Source: Streptomyces virginiae (GTDB lineage Bacteria > Actinomycetota > Actinomycetes > Streptomycetales > Streptomycetaceae). Taken from it: 64,000 nt of DNA. How positions within the stretch are numbered: the stretch's first letter is position 1; every line of letters starts with the position of its first letter. Shown here piece by piece: positions 17,373 to 27,187 of the stretch. A model generated the notes under the pieces. The model was not told the origin of the DNA and ran no database searches. It saw only the letters and a list, made by a program, of their open reading frames with translations. The DNA lies in assembly GCF_000720455.1 (NCBI RefSeq), contig NZ_JOAK01000027.1, forward strand, positions 15,986 through 79,985, in the 5' to 3' direction. Both the position numbers and the translations under genes were made by a program.

Positions 17373-18017
17373 ATGGAAAATGAAACCGGGCGGGTCGAGG
17401 CATTCAGTGACGGCGTATTCGCCATCATCATTACGATCCTCGTCCTGGAACTAAAGGTTCCGGAAGAAACCGGCTCGGCCTTCTGGCACGGAGTCCGTGA
17501 ACAATGGCCGCATTACGCCGCCTATGTGGTGAGCTTCCTCATCATCGGCGTGATGTGGGTGAACCACCACACCATCTTCAGTCACCTCAAGCGGGTCGAC
17601 CGTCCGCTGTTGTTCCTGAACCTGATGGTGCTGATGGTGGTCTCGGTGATCCCGTACACGACCAACGTGCTCGCCGAGCACCTCACCGAAGGCGGCTCCG
17701 CCAACCCGGCGGCCGTCCTCTACAGCCTCGTGACCGTGGCCTACGCCTTGGCGTTCCTGCTGTTCTGGTGGTACGTCACCCGGGTCGGGCACCTCTTCCA
17801 CGAACAGGTGGACAAGGACGGCGCACGGGCCACCAGGGTGCGTTTCGGCCTCGGGGCCATCGCCTACCCCTGCACGGTCCTCCTGGCCTTCTTCTCCGCA
17901 CCGCTCACGCTTGTCGCACACTTCCTGATCGCGATCTACTATGCGGCGAACCAGATCCCCATCCCCCTCGTGGTAGAGGAAGAGCGGCTCGAATCTGCCA
18001 GCGACCTCAGGAAGTAG
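17373..18017 (+). CDS. TMEM175-like (DUF1211) potassium channel family protein
   Basis: 214 residues, about six hydrophobic helices. The first helix carries RVEAFSDGVFAIIITILVL, matching the R...FSD signature of TMEM175/DUF1211 proteins, which form K+-permeable tetramers in bacteria. VGVMWVNHHTIF-like sequence (IIGVMWVNHHTIFSHL) follows in helix 3. The ATG at 17373 is chosen over an upstream GTG because AAAGGGGAGG lies 3-10 nt before it. It appears to be monocistronic. Confidence 0.8.
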   Translation: MENETGRVEAFSDGVFAIIITILVLELKVPEETGSAFWHGVREQWPHYAAYVVSFLIIGVMWVNHHTIFSHLKRVDRPLLFLNLMVLMVVSVIPYTTNVLAEHLTEGGSANPAAVLYSLVTVAYALAFLLFWWYVTRVGHLFHEQVDKDGARATRVRFGLGAIAYPCTVLLAFFSAPLTLVAHFLIAIYYAANQIPIPLVVEEERLESASDLRK

Positions 18018-18089
18018 CCGCAGGGGCCTACGGCCGTTCTCCGCGGTCAAGTAGGGTATTGGATCTAGCTGGTCGCGGGGGAGGCCCAG

Positions 18090-19409
18090 ATGGCTCGCGC
18101 AGTCCTGCCGGAGGATTCCGTCAAGGAAGTCTCCGAATTGATCGATGTCATGATCTCTCTTCTCTTTGAGTCCTTACCCCGGCGGGACCAGCGAAACTGG
18201 GCCCGCGTTTATCTGAACGGCCTCGTGCGGACCAACGGGAAGAAAACAATCCGTAACATCGCCGGAACCGGAGCGAGTTCCGTCGAGCAGAGCCTGCAGC
18301 AGTTCATCAGCAAGTCCCCCTGGGACTGGACGCCCGTACGGCGCTCACTCGCCCAGCACCTCGAACGCACCGCACAGCGCCCCCTGGCCTGGGTGCTCCA
18401 GCCCATGGTCATAGAGAAGGCCGGCGACCGCTCGGTCGGCGTCGGCCGGCAGTTCGTCCCCCAGCTCGGCCGCACCGCCAACTGCCAGCAGGCCAGCGGG
18501 ATCTGGCTCGCCTCCAGCGAAGCCAGCTTCCCGGTCGAGTGGACCCTCACCCTTCCCGGACCCTGGACCAGCGAACTCATGCGCCGCCGGCGGGCCGGCA
18601 TCCCGGACACCGCCCGCTCCCTCACCCCCGCCCAGGACGCCGTACACGCCGTCCAGCGGATGGCCGCCACCTGGCAACTCCAGCGCCGGCCCGTGGTGAT
18701 GGAGGTCGCCAACTGCGATCTGCCGCAGAGCATCGACTCGTTCGCCCTCCAGGACATCCCCTTCGTCTTCAAGGTCGACGGATCACTGCCCGTCTCCTTC
18801 GGCGGTGCGGGCCGCCACAAACCCGGCCCGCACACCGCCCCCGCACGCGAACTCATCGACTCCCTGCGCTCCCAGCGCCGCGTCGTCGAATGGACCCGGC
18901 ACGGCCGGGCCGAAGGAGCGGTGACCCTGCTGACCTCGGCCCCCATCTTCGCCACCCCCTGCGAGGACCGCCCCGCGCCCGTCTCGCCCACCCCGCTGCT
19001 GCTCGTCGGAGCCTGGACCGAAGCGGCCCTGCTGCCCTCAGAGTTCTGGATCACCAACATCGGGGACCGGCCGCTCGCCCAGCTCTTCCTGCTCGCCAAA
19101 CTCACCGACCGGGTCTCCCTGGACTTCACCGAGACCTGCGAACCGGTCGGCATCCGCGACTTCGAAGGCCGCTCCTTCCGCGGCTGGCACCACCACGCCA
19201 CCCTGGCGAGCGTCGCCCACGCCGCGAAACTCCTCGGAGCGCGCCCGCACGCCCACGACCGCTACCCCGGCCCCGCGCGCCCCGCCGCCCTCACCCGGCC
19301 GGCCACCGTCGCACCCCGCTCCGCCGCAGCCCGCCCGGCCACCCCGGCAGTGCTGCCGCCGCACCCGCACGTGCCCGGCCAGACCCCCCGCCGCGAATAC
19401 ATCCGCTGA
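18090..19409 (+). CDS. IS701-family transposase-like protein with degenerate catalytic triad (probably domesticated)
   Basis: 439 residues, similar along its length to IS701-type DDE transposases: YLNGLVRTNGKKTIRNIAG near the start, SVGVGRQFVPQLGRTANCQ in the middle and DFEGRSFRGWHHHATLASVAH near the end. The first catalytic DD(T/S) position reads MVIEKAGDRSVG and the second (ADAGYGD in active enzymes) reads MEVANCDLP, so only the final Glu appears retained. The C-terminal 65 residues are Pro/Ala-rich. No terminal inverted repeats or target duplication were seen. The stop overlaps the xdhC start (TGATG). Loss of transposition and recruitment to another role are inferred. Confidence 0.8.
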   Translation: MARAVLPEDSVKEVSELIDVMISLLFESLPRRDQRNWARVYLNGLVRTNGKKTIRNIAGTGASSVEQSLQQFISKSPWDWTPVRRSLAQHLERTAQRPLAWVLQPMVIEKAGDRSVGVGRQFVPQLGRTANCQQASGIWLASSEASFPVEWTLTLPGPWTSELMRRRRAGIPDTARSLTPAQDAVHAVQRMAATWQLQRRPVVMEVANCDLPQSIDSFALQDIPFVFKVDGSLPVSFGGAGRHKPGPHTAPARELIDSLRSQRRVVEWTRHGRAEGAVTLLTSAPIFATPCEDRPAPVSPTPLLLVGAWTEAALLPSEFWITNIGDRPLAQLFLLAKLTDRVSLDFTETCEPVGIRDFEGRSFRGWHHHATLASVAHAAKLLGARPHAHDRYPGPARPAALTRPATVAPRSAAARPATPAVLPPHPHVPGQTPRREYIR

Positions 19410-20587
19410 TGCTCGACATCGCCGAAGAGCTACGCGCGTGGTGCGCCGCGCGCCGGGAATTCGCCCTGGCCACCGTGGTCGCCGTCAGCGGCAGCGCACC
19501 ACGCGGCCCCGGCGCCTCGCTCGCCGTCGACGACCGCGGCACCGCGCTCGGCTCCATCTCCGGAGGCTGCGTGGAGTCCGCCGTCCACGAGCTGTGCCTC
19601 GACGCGATCGCCTCAGGCCGGGGCGGCCTGCACCGCTTCGGCTACAGCGACGACGACGCCTTCGCCGTCGGCCTGACCTGCGGCGGAGTCCTCGACGTCC
19701 TGGTCACCCCGGTGCGCGGCCGCGACCCGGTCCGGCCCGTCCTCGGCTCGGTCCTCGCCGCCGCCGCCGACGGGACCCGGGCCGCGCTCGCCCGCGTGGT
19801 CTCCGGCCCGCCGCGCCAGCTCGGCCGGGCCCTCGCCGTCCACGCCGACGGCTCCTACGAGGGCGGCCTCGCCGGCGGCCCCGCCCTCGACCGGGCCGCC
19901 GCCGGCCGGGCCCGCGCCCTGCTGCTCGCCGGGCGCACCGGCACCACCGAACTCGGCACCGCGGGCGGCCTGTGCGGGGAGCCCCTGACACTGCTCGTCG
20001 AGTCCGCCGCCGAACCGCCCCGGCTGATCGTCTACGGGGCCATCGACTTCGCCGCAGCCCTCGCCCGGATCGGCGCCTTCCTCGGCCACCGGGTCACCGT
20101 GTGCGACGCCCGGCCCGTCTTCGCGACCCCGGAGCGCTTCCCCGACGCCGACGAGGTCGTCGTCGACTGGCCGCACCGGCACCTGGCCGCGCAGTGGGAG
20201 GCGGGCAGGCTGGACTCCCGTACCGCCGTCTGCGTCCTCACCCACGACGCGAAGTTCGACGTACCGCTGCTGGAGCTGGCCCTGCGGCTGCCGCTGGGCT
20301 ACGTGGGCGCCATGGGATCACGCCGCACCCACGCCGAACGCGACAGACGGCTGCGCGAGGAAGGGGTGACGGACGCCGCCCTGGTCCGGCTGCGCTCACC
20401 CATCGGCCTCGACCTCGGCGGCGCCACCCCAGAGGAGACCGCCCTGGCCATCGCCGCCGAGTTCACGGCCTTCCGGCACGGCGGCTCGGCGCTCCCGCTC
20501 ACCGGCGGCGCCGCTCCCATCCACCGAAGACCGGCGGCGGCCCCCGTGCCCCGTCACACGGCCGCCCTCAGCCCGCCCCGCCCCTGA
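19409..20587 (+). CDS. xdhC: XdhC/CoxI-family molybdenum cofactor maturation protein
   Basis: 392 residues. The N-terminal XdhC domain has ALATVVAVSGSAPRGPGASL and GSISGGCVESAVHE; the C-terminal Rossmann-like XdhC_C domain has LIVYGAIDFAAALARIGAFLG and LGYVGAMGSRRTHAERDRRL. These proteins bind, sulfurate and insert Mo cofactor into xanthine dehydrogenase-family enzymes. The CoxS/L/M enzyme at 10307-14069 is a plausible client. The ATG overlaps the stop of the IS701-like gene, and the 3' end overlaps the convergent cupin gene by 20 bp. Confidence 0.88.
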   Translation: MLDIAEELRAWCAARREFALATVVAVSGSAPRGPGASLAVDDRGTALGSISGGCVESAVHELCLDAIASGRGGLHRFGYSDDDAFAVGLTCGGVLDVLVTPVRGRDPVRPVLGSVLAAAADGTRAALARVVSGPPRQLGRALAVHADGSYEGGLAGGPALDRAAAGRARALLLAGRTGTTELGTAGGLCGEPLTLLVESAAEPPRLIVYGAIDFAAALARIGAFLGHRVTVCDARPVFATPERFPDADEVVVDWPHRHLAAQWEAGRLDSRTAVCVLTHDAKFDVPLLELALRLPLGYVGAMGSRRTHAERDRRLREEGVTDAALVRLRSPIGLDLGGATPEETALAIAAEFTAFRHGGSALPLTGGAAPIHRRPAAAPVPRHTAALSPPRP

Positions 20588-20933
20588 CGTGCTCCACGAC
20601 GCGGTGGAACTCGGCCGTCGGGGAGAAATCGACGTACTCCGTGTCGGCGAGCGCCACGGGGACGTGCCCCGGACCCCAGTAGAAGGCCTGCCCCTCCTCG
20701 TACACCTGCTCCCCGTCCCCGGTCCGCATCAGAAGCCTGCCCTTGAGGAGGTAGCCCCAGTGCGGGCACGGGCACATGTCGCCGGGAAGCCCCTTGAGCG
20801 CCTCGGTGAAATCGGTGCCCTTCGGGAGCCGGAAGAAGCCGACGCTGAGGTCGCCGCCGATCTCCTGCACCCGCACCTCCAGGCCGCCGCCCTCCACCGC
20901 GATGGGTGCCTCGTCCCGCGTCGTCGCCACCAT
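20568..20933 (-). CDS. Cupin-domain protein
   Basis: 121 residues forming one small beta barrel. PCPHWGYLLKGRLLMRTGDG is a cupin motif 1 variant with a His, and GQAFYWGPGHVPVALADTE is the second motif with another His. A metal site is possible. The start is set by GGAGGATCG immediately before ATG 20933; longer readings upstream have no ribosome site. The function is unknown. It converges on and overlaps xdhC. Confidence 0.78.
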   Translation of the reverse strand: MVATTRDEAPIAVEGGGLEVRVQEIGGDLSVGFFRLPKGTDFTEALKGLPGDMCPCPHWGYLLKGRLLMRTGDGEQVYEEGQAFYWGPGHVPVALADTEYVDFSPTAEFHRVVEHVRGGAG

Positions 20934-21063
20934 CGATCCTCCACCGCTGCTCGGCCCGGACACTCCGGGACCCGTACGGACCCTTCCACTGTGACCCGGA
21001 CCGGTGCATCCTGCCCCTGCGGGAACCGCCCGGCGCACACCCCGCGGGACCAAGGTCCCGTAG

Positions 21064-22644
<1,581 letters not shown>

Positions 22645-22665
22645 ACCCCGCGCCTCCCGCACCTC

Positions 22666-22711
22666 CCCGTGGCCCCCGGGCCCGTCCACGGACGGGCCCG
22701 GGGGCCACGGG
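22666..22711. terminator. Bidirectional terminator, perfect 22-bp stem
   Basis: A perfect inverted repeat of 22 bp (arms 22666-22687 and 22690-22711, beginning CCCGTGGCCCCC) with a 2-nt loop. It lies between the convergent guaB1 and lytS-type genes. It should stop transcription from both sides. Confidence 0.9.
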
Positions 22712-22714
22712 CGT

Positions 22715-23962
22715 TCAGGCCCGGTGCGGCGGGACCGGCTCCGACGGCGAACTGTGGACGCCCGCCCGGTACTTGGGGATCCGGACGGTCACCTTCATGC
22801 CGGCGCCGACCCCCGTCTCCATCACCGGGCCGTACGCGTCCCCGTACACCTGCCGGATCCGCTCGTCGACATTGGGCAGCCCGACCCCGGACGAGGACGC
22901 CCCGCGCTCCCCGGCCAGGATCCGGCGCAGCAGGGCCGGATCCATCCCGACCCCGTTGTCCTCGACGGTGATCACCGCGTCGGGGCCCGCGTCCTGCGCC
23001 GTGATCGTGATCCGGCACTCCTGGGTGGAGTCCTCCAGCCCGTGCTTGACGGCGTTCTCCACCAGCGGCTGCAGGCACAGGAACGGCAGCGCGACCGGCA
23101 GCACCTCCGGTGCCACCTGCAACGTCACTTTCAACCGGTCACCGAACCGGGCCCCGGCCAGCGCCAGATACTGCTGGATGGAACGCAACTCCTCGGCCAG
23201 CGTGGTGAAGTCCCCGTGCCGCCGGAAGGAATACCGCGTGAAGTCCGCGAACTCCAGCAGCAGTTCCCGCGCCCGCTCCGGATCCGTCCGCACGAACGAG
23301 GCGATCGCGGCCAGCGAGTTGAAGATGAAGTGCGGGGAGATCTGCGCCCGCAGCGCCTTGATCTCCGCTTCCATCAGCCGGGTCCGTGAGCGGTCCAGCT
23401 CGGACAGCTCCAGCTGCACCGACACCCACCGCGCCACCTCCGTCGCCGCCCGCACCAGCACCGCCGACTCCCGCGACCCGTACGCCACCAGCGCGCCCAG
23501 CACCCCGTCCTCGCCGGTCAGCGGCGCGAACACGGCCCACTTCAGCGGACAGTCGGGCCGCTGGCACTCGGTCCGCACGCTCTGGCTGCGCCCCGACTCC
23601 AGCATCACCGCCACCCGGGCCATCGCCCGCCGCTGATGGTGGTCGGCGCCCGGGCCGTCCCACGCCAGCACGGCCTCCCGGTCCGTCAGGCACAACGCCT
23701 CCGTCCCCAGCAGCGACCGCAGCCGCCGGGCGGCCTTGCGGGCCGCGTCCTCGGTCAGCCCGGCGCGCAGCGGGGGAGCGGCCAGCGAAGCCGTGTGCAG
23801 CGTGTGGAAGGTGGCCCGCTCCACCGGAGTCCCCAGGTCCAGGCCCGCCAGGCGTTCCCCGCGGCGCGCGTGCCAGCGTCCCGCCGCCCAGCCGGCGCCC
23901 AGCATCAGGACCGCACCCACCACCGCCAGCACCGCGAGCAGGGCCTGCCCCGCCCCGGTCAC
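22715..23962 (-). CDS. LytS/YehU-type sensor histidine kinase
   Basis: 415 residues. An N-terminal transmembrane helix (ALLAVLAVVGAVLMLGAGWAAG) precedes a GAF-like segment (about 60-200, CLTDREAVLAW, LTGEDGVLGALVAYGS). The His_kinase domain of the LytS class has the phospho-acceptor His in AQISPHFIFNSLAAIASF and the N-box PLVENAVKHGL, followed by VEDNGVGMD and GVGLPNVDERI. The GTG at 23962 is taken because it overlaps the symporter stop; the longer open frame runs inside that gene. It should signal to the LytTR regulator at 26250. Confidence 0.9.
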   Translation of the reverse strand: MTGAGQALLAVLAVVGAVLMLGAGWAAGRWHARRGERLAGLDLGTPVERATFHTLHTASLAAPPLRAGLTEDAARKAARRLRSLLGTEALCLTDREAVLAWDGPGADHHQRRAMARVAVMLESGRSQSVRTECQRPDCPLKWAVFAPLTGEDGVLGALVAYGSRESAVLVRAATEVARWVSVQLELSELDRSRTRLMEAEIKALRAQISPHFIFNSLAAIASFVRTDPERARELLLEFADFTRYSFRRHGDFTTLAEELRSIQQYLALAGARFGDRLKVTLQVAPEVLPVALPFLCLQPLVENAVKHGLEDSTQECRITITAQDAGPDAVITVEDNGVGMDPALLRRILAGERGASSSGVGLPNVDERIRQVYGDAYGPVMETGVGAGMKVTVRIPKYRAGVHSSPSEPVPPHRA

Positions 23963-25689
23963 CGCCGGCCCCCCGCACGGTCCCCGGCCACGACCTCCGG
24001 CAGGTGCAGCCGGGCCAGCGTGGCCGCCGTCCCGGCCGGTATCCGGGACCGGGTGGCCAGCGACACCGCCACCATCGTCAGGAACCCGAGCGGCACCGAC
24101 CACGCCGCCGGCCAGGCCAGCATCGTGTGCGTCCAGCCCGACGGAGCCAGCCCGGCCCGCGTCGCCAGCACCGCGCCCAGCGCCGCCCCGCCGCCCGTGA
24201 CCAGCCCGGCCACCGCACCCGGCGGGGTCAGCCCGCGCCACCAGATCCCGAGCACCAGCAGCGGGCAGAACGACGACGCCGACACGGCGAACGCCAGCCC
24301 CACCGCATCCGCCACGGGCACCTCCGCGACCGCCACGCTCCCGCCCAGCGGCACCAGGATCGCCACCAGCGCCGCGAAGCGGAAACTGCGCGCCCCGCAC
24401 TTCGGCAGCACGTCCTGGTGCAGCACCCCGGCCACCGCCATGGTCAGCCCCGACGCCGTCGACAGGAACGCCGCGAAGGCACCCCCGGCCAGCAGCGCCC
24501 CCAGCAACTCGCCCAGCAGCCCGCCCAGCATCCGCTCGGGCAGCACCAGCACCGCCGCGTCCGCGTCACCCGTCAGCGCCAACTCGGGGGCGTAGATCCG
24601 GCCCAGCGCCCCGTACACCGGCGGCAGCAGGTAGAAGACACCGACCAGCCCCAGCACCACCAGCGTCGTGCGCCGCGCCGCCCGCCCGTTGGGGCTGGTG
24701 TAGAACCGCACCGCGACGTGCGGCAGCCCCATCGTCCCGAGGAACGTGGCCAGGATCAGCCCGTACGTGGCGTACAGCCGGTACTCCCGCAGCTCCCCGG
24801 ACGGCGGCTCCGACCAGGTACCCACCCCCGCACCCGGCTCCTCCCGGGCATCCGGCACCGGCGTGTCCGGGGCGAACTCCAGCCGCGCGTGGGCCCGTAC
24901 GGAGTGCTCACCGGCGGCCAGCACCAGCGGCTCCGACACGAGGCTGCGCCCGTCCACCTGCCCGGTCACCGTCACCGCGAGCGGCTCCTTCACCGACAGC
25001 CGCACGTCCTGCGCGAGCGTCACCGACGTGCGCTCCCGGAAGACCGCCGGGGCGTCGAAGGTGGCCCGCGGCGCACCGTCCCCGGCCCACGCGGCGATCA
25101 GGAAGAACGCCGGAACCAGAAGGGCGGTGAGCTTGAGCCAGTACTGGAAGGCCTGTACGAAGGTGATGCTGCGCATCCCCCCGGCGGCCACCGCGACGCT
25201 CACGACACAGGCGACGACCAGCCCGCCGACCCAGTGCGGGGCCCCGGTGAGGATCTCCAGGGTCAGCCCGGCCCCCTGCAACTGCGGCAGCAGGTACAGC
25301 CAGCCGACCCCGACCACGAACAGCACCGCGATCCGGCGCACCGCCCGGGACTCCAGCCGCGCCTCCGCGAAGTCGGGCAGGGTGTACGCCCCGGAGCGCC
25401 GCAGCGGGGCCGCCACCAGCACCAGCAGCACCACGTACCCGGCGGTGTAGCCCACCGGGTACCAGAGCATCCCCGGCCCCTGGAGCAGCACCAGCCCCGC
25501 CACCCCGAGGAAGGACGCCGCGGAGAGGTACTCCCCGCTGATGGCCGCCGCGTTCAGCCGCGGCCCCACCGTGCGCGAGGCCACGTAGAAGTCGGAGGTG
25601 GTCCGGGATATCCGCAGGCCCAGGGCGCCGAGCAGCAGCGTGACCAGGACGACGACGGCGACCGCGGTCAGCGCGTACGTCTGGTTCAC
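23959..25689 (-). CDS. Sodium/solute symporter (SSS family)
   Basis: 576 residues with about 13 hydrophobic segments. The SSS signature region SGEYLSAASFLGVAGL and the conserved RTTSDFYVASR near TM1-2 resemble the ActP acetate/pyruvate symporter subgroup. A large extracytoplasmic insertion lies at about residues 235-315. It is translationally linked to the LytS-type kinase (overlapping stop and start). The gene pair plus the LytTR regulator resembles sensory systems in which a transporter and LytS/LytTR kinase respond to a carboxylate such as pyruvate. The substrate is inferred only. Confidence 0.87.
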   Translation of the reverse strand: MNQTYALTAVAVVVLVTLLLGALGLRISRTTSDFYVASRTVGPRLNAAAISGEYLSAASFLGVAGLVLLQGPGMLWYPVGYTAGYVVLLVLVAAPLRRSGAYTLPDFAEARLESRAVRRIAVLFVVGVGWLYLLPQLQGAGLTLEILTGAPHWVGGLVVACVVSVAVAAGGMRSITFVQAFQYWLKLTALLVPAFFLIAAWAGDGAPRATFDAPAVFRERTSVTLAQDVRLSVKEPLAVTVTGQVDGRSLVSEPLVLAAGEHSVRAHARLEFAPDTPVPDAREEPGAGVGTWSEPPSGELREYRLYATYGLILATFLGTMGLPHVAVRFYTSPNGRAARRTTLVVLGLVGVFYLLPPVYGALGRIYAPELALTGDADAAVLVLPERMLGGLLGELLGALLAGGAFAAFLSTASGLTMAVAGVLHQDVLPKCGARSFRFAALVAILVPLGGSVAVAEVPVADAVGLAFAVSASSFCPLLVLGIWWRGLTPPGAVAGLVTGGGAALGAVLATRAGLAPSGWTHTMLAWPAAWSVPLGFLTMVAVSLATRSRIPAGTAATLARLHLPEVVAGDRAGGRR

Positions 25690-25786
25690 CGGGGCGGTCC
25701 TTCGGCCGGGGGGCGGGTGACCGGAGTCTACGCACGCCTGCGACCAGGGCGACAGGCTCGATTCGGACCGTGCGGGTCCGCCGCGT

Positions 25787-26062
25787 TCAGATGGCCGGGT
25801 CGCGGTGGTCGGCGCAGTCGCGCAGCGCGATCTCCAGCTCCACGTACGACTCCTCCGCCCGCCGGAAGGCCAGCGTCAGCGCCGCCTCCGCGCGCGGCGG
25901 GACCTGATCGCGGACGCCCTCGCCGGCCTCGTACAGGATGTCCGCCCAGCGGGCGGCCGCGCTGCGCAGCAGGGCGAGGAGCACCTCGGCCTCGGCGGGC
26001 CCCGCCGGCCGCCTCCGCGGCAGTCCGCTCAGGGCGTCGACCAGCGCCTGGACCTCGGACAT
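25787..26062 (-). CDS. Small helical hypothetical protein
   Basis: 91 residues, Ala/Glu/Arg-rich and predicted mostly helical (AEVLLALLRSAAARWADIL, LAFRRAEESYVELEIALRD). No recognised domain. GGGAGGAG lies 4-11 nt upstream of ATG 26062, and codon use matches neighbours, supporting a real gene. It sits between the symporter and its presumed LytTR regulator, so it may belong to that system. Confidence 0.6.
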   Translation of the reverse strand: MSEVQALVDALSGLPRRRPAGPAEAEVLLALLRSAAARWADILYEAGEGVRDQVPPRAEAALTLAFRRAEESYVELEIALRDCADHRDPAI

Positions 26063-26249
26063 CTCGCTCCTCCCGCGCCGGGAAGATCCACGATACGCAG
26101 CGGTGACGGCATCGGCGGCCCGTTCCCGCCACCGGTGCGGCAGGCGGCTCCCGTGGATCGCCGTACGCCCCTCCCGGTGCGGTGAACGGCATCCGCGCGC
26201 GCCCGGCGGTCGTCCGACGTGGCCGAACGGGCCCGTCGGGCGACCGGTT

Positions 26250-27074
26250 TCAGCCGGTCGCGTGCCGCATCAACAGGTCGCGCAACTCCCGTGAATGCCT
26301 GCGGCTCACCTGGAGTTCGGCCGCCCCCACCCGGACGGTGGTGGTGCCCGAGTCCAGCCGGAGCTCGTCGATCCGGGCCAGCGCCACCAGATGACGGCGG
26401 TGGATCCGCACGAACCCGCGCGCCCCCCACCGCTCCTCCAGCGTGGACAGCGGGATCCGCACCAGATGGCTGCCCTCGTCGGTGTGCAGGCGGGCGTAGT
26501 CGCCCTGCGCCTCGACGTAGGCGATGTCGGCGATCGCCACGAAGCGGGTGACACCGCCCAGTTCGACCGCGATCTGTTCCGGGCCCCGGTCGGCGACGGC
26601 GGCCTCCGGGGCCGGGCGGCGCGGTGCGACCACGGCCGGCGGGCCCGCCGGCGCCGCGGCGGCCACCGGCACCTCCTCGGCCCGGCCCAGCTGCGCGCAG
26701 GTCCGCCGGACGGCCTCCGCCAGCCGCTCCGGGCGCACCGGCTTGAGCACGTAGTCCACGGCCTTCAGGTCGAAGGCCTGTACGGCGAAACCCTCGTGGG
26801 CGGTGACGAACACGATCAGCGGCGGCCGCGCGAACCCGGCCAGCAGCCTGGCGATGTCCAGCCCGGTCAGACCGGCCATGTGGATGTCGAGGAACACCAC
26901 GTCGATGCCGTCGGGCCCGTCCGGACCGGACTCCAGGGCCCGCGTGACCCGGCGCAGCGCCTCGGTGGCGTCCGAGGCGCCCTCGGCGCTGCGCACCCGG
27001 GGGTCCGAGCGCAGCAGGTAGAGGAGTTCCTCCAGGAGCGGCTTCTCGTCGTCGACAGCGAGCACTCGCAGCAT
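26250..27074 (-). CDS. LytTR-family response regulator
   Basis: 274 residues. The receiver domain (1-125) has acidic pair DD8-9, phospho-acceptor Asp63 in VVFLDIHMAGLTG and conserved Lys in VLKPVRPE. A Pro/Ala linker (about 137-170) leads to a LytTR DNA-binding domain (IAYVEAQGDYARLHT, LSTLEERWGARGFVRIHRRHLV). Start ATG 27074 gives the normal receiver N-terminus MLRVLAVDDE. It is the likely partner of the LytS-type kinase, although two genes separate them. Confidence 0.92.
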   Translation of the reverse strand: MLRVLAVDDEKPLLEELLYLLRSDPRVRSAEGASDATEALRRVTRALESGPDGPDGIDVVFLDIHMAGLTGLDIARLLAGFARPPLIVFVTAHEGFAVQAFDLKAVDYVLKPVRPERLAEAVRRTCAQLGRAEEVPVAAAAPAGPPAVVAPRRPAPEAAVADRGPEQIAVELGGVTRFVAIADIAYVEAQGDYARLHTDEGSHLVRIPLSTLEERWGARGFVRIHRRHLVALARIDELRLDSGTTTVRVGAAELQVSRRHSRELRDLLMRHATG

Positions 27075-27114
27075 GCCGCCGAGTCTAGTCGGGCGGATCA
27101 AGGCCGGGACGGAG

Positions 27115-27153
27115 CGCGGCCCCTGCCCGGGGGGAGGTGGGGCAGGGGCCGCG
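27115..27153 (-). terminator. Terminator after the PF03640 lipoprotein gene
   Basis: A 14-bp perfect stem (CGCGGCCCCTGCCC at 27115-27128, complement at 27140-27153) with an 11-nt G-rich loop. It is 34 nt beyond the stop of the lipoprotein gene and about 40 nt before the LytTR start. Confidence 0.75.
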
Positions 27154-27187
27154 CGGACCGTGGTGGGGGGCCGGGGGACCGGACCGG

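Noticed and set aside
18090..19409. Active insertion sequence
   Set aside because: No terminal inverted repeats or target duplications seen and two catalytic acidic positions appear replaced.
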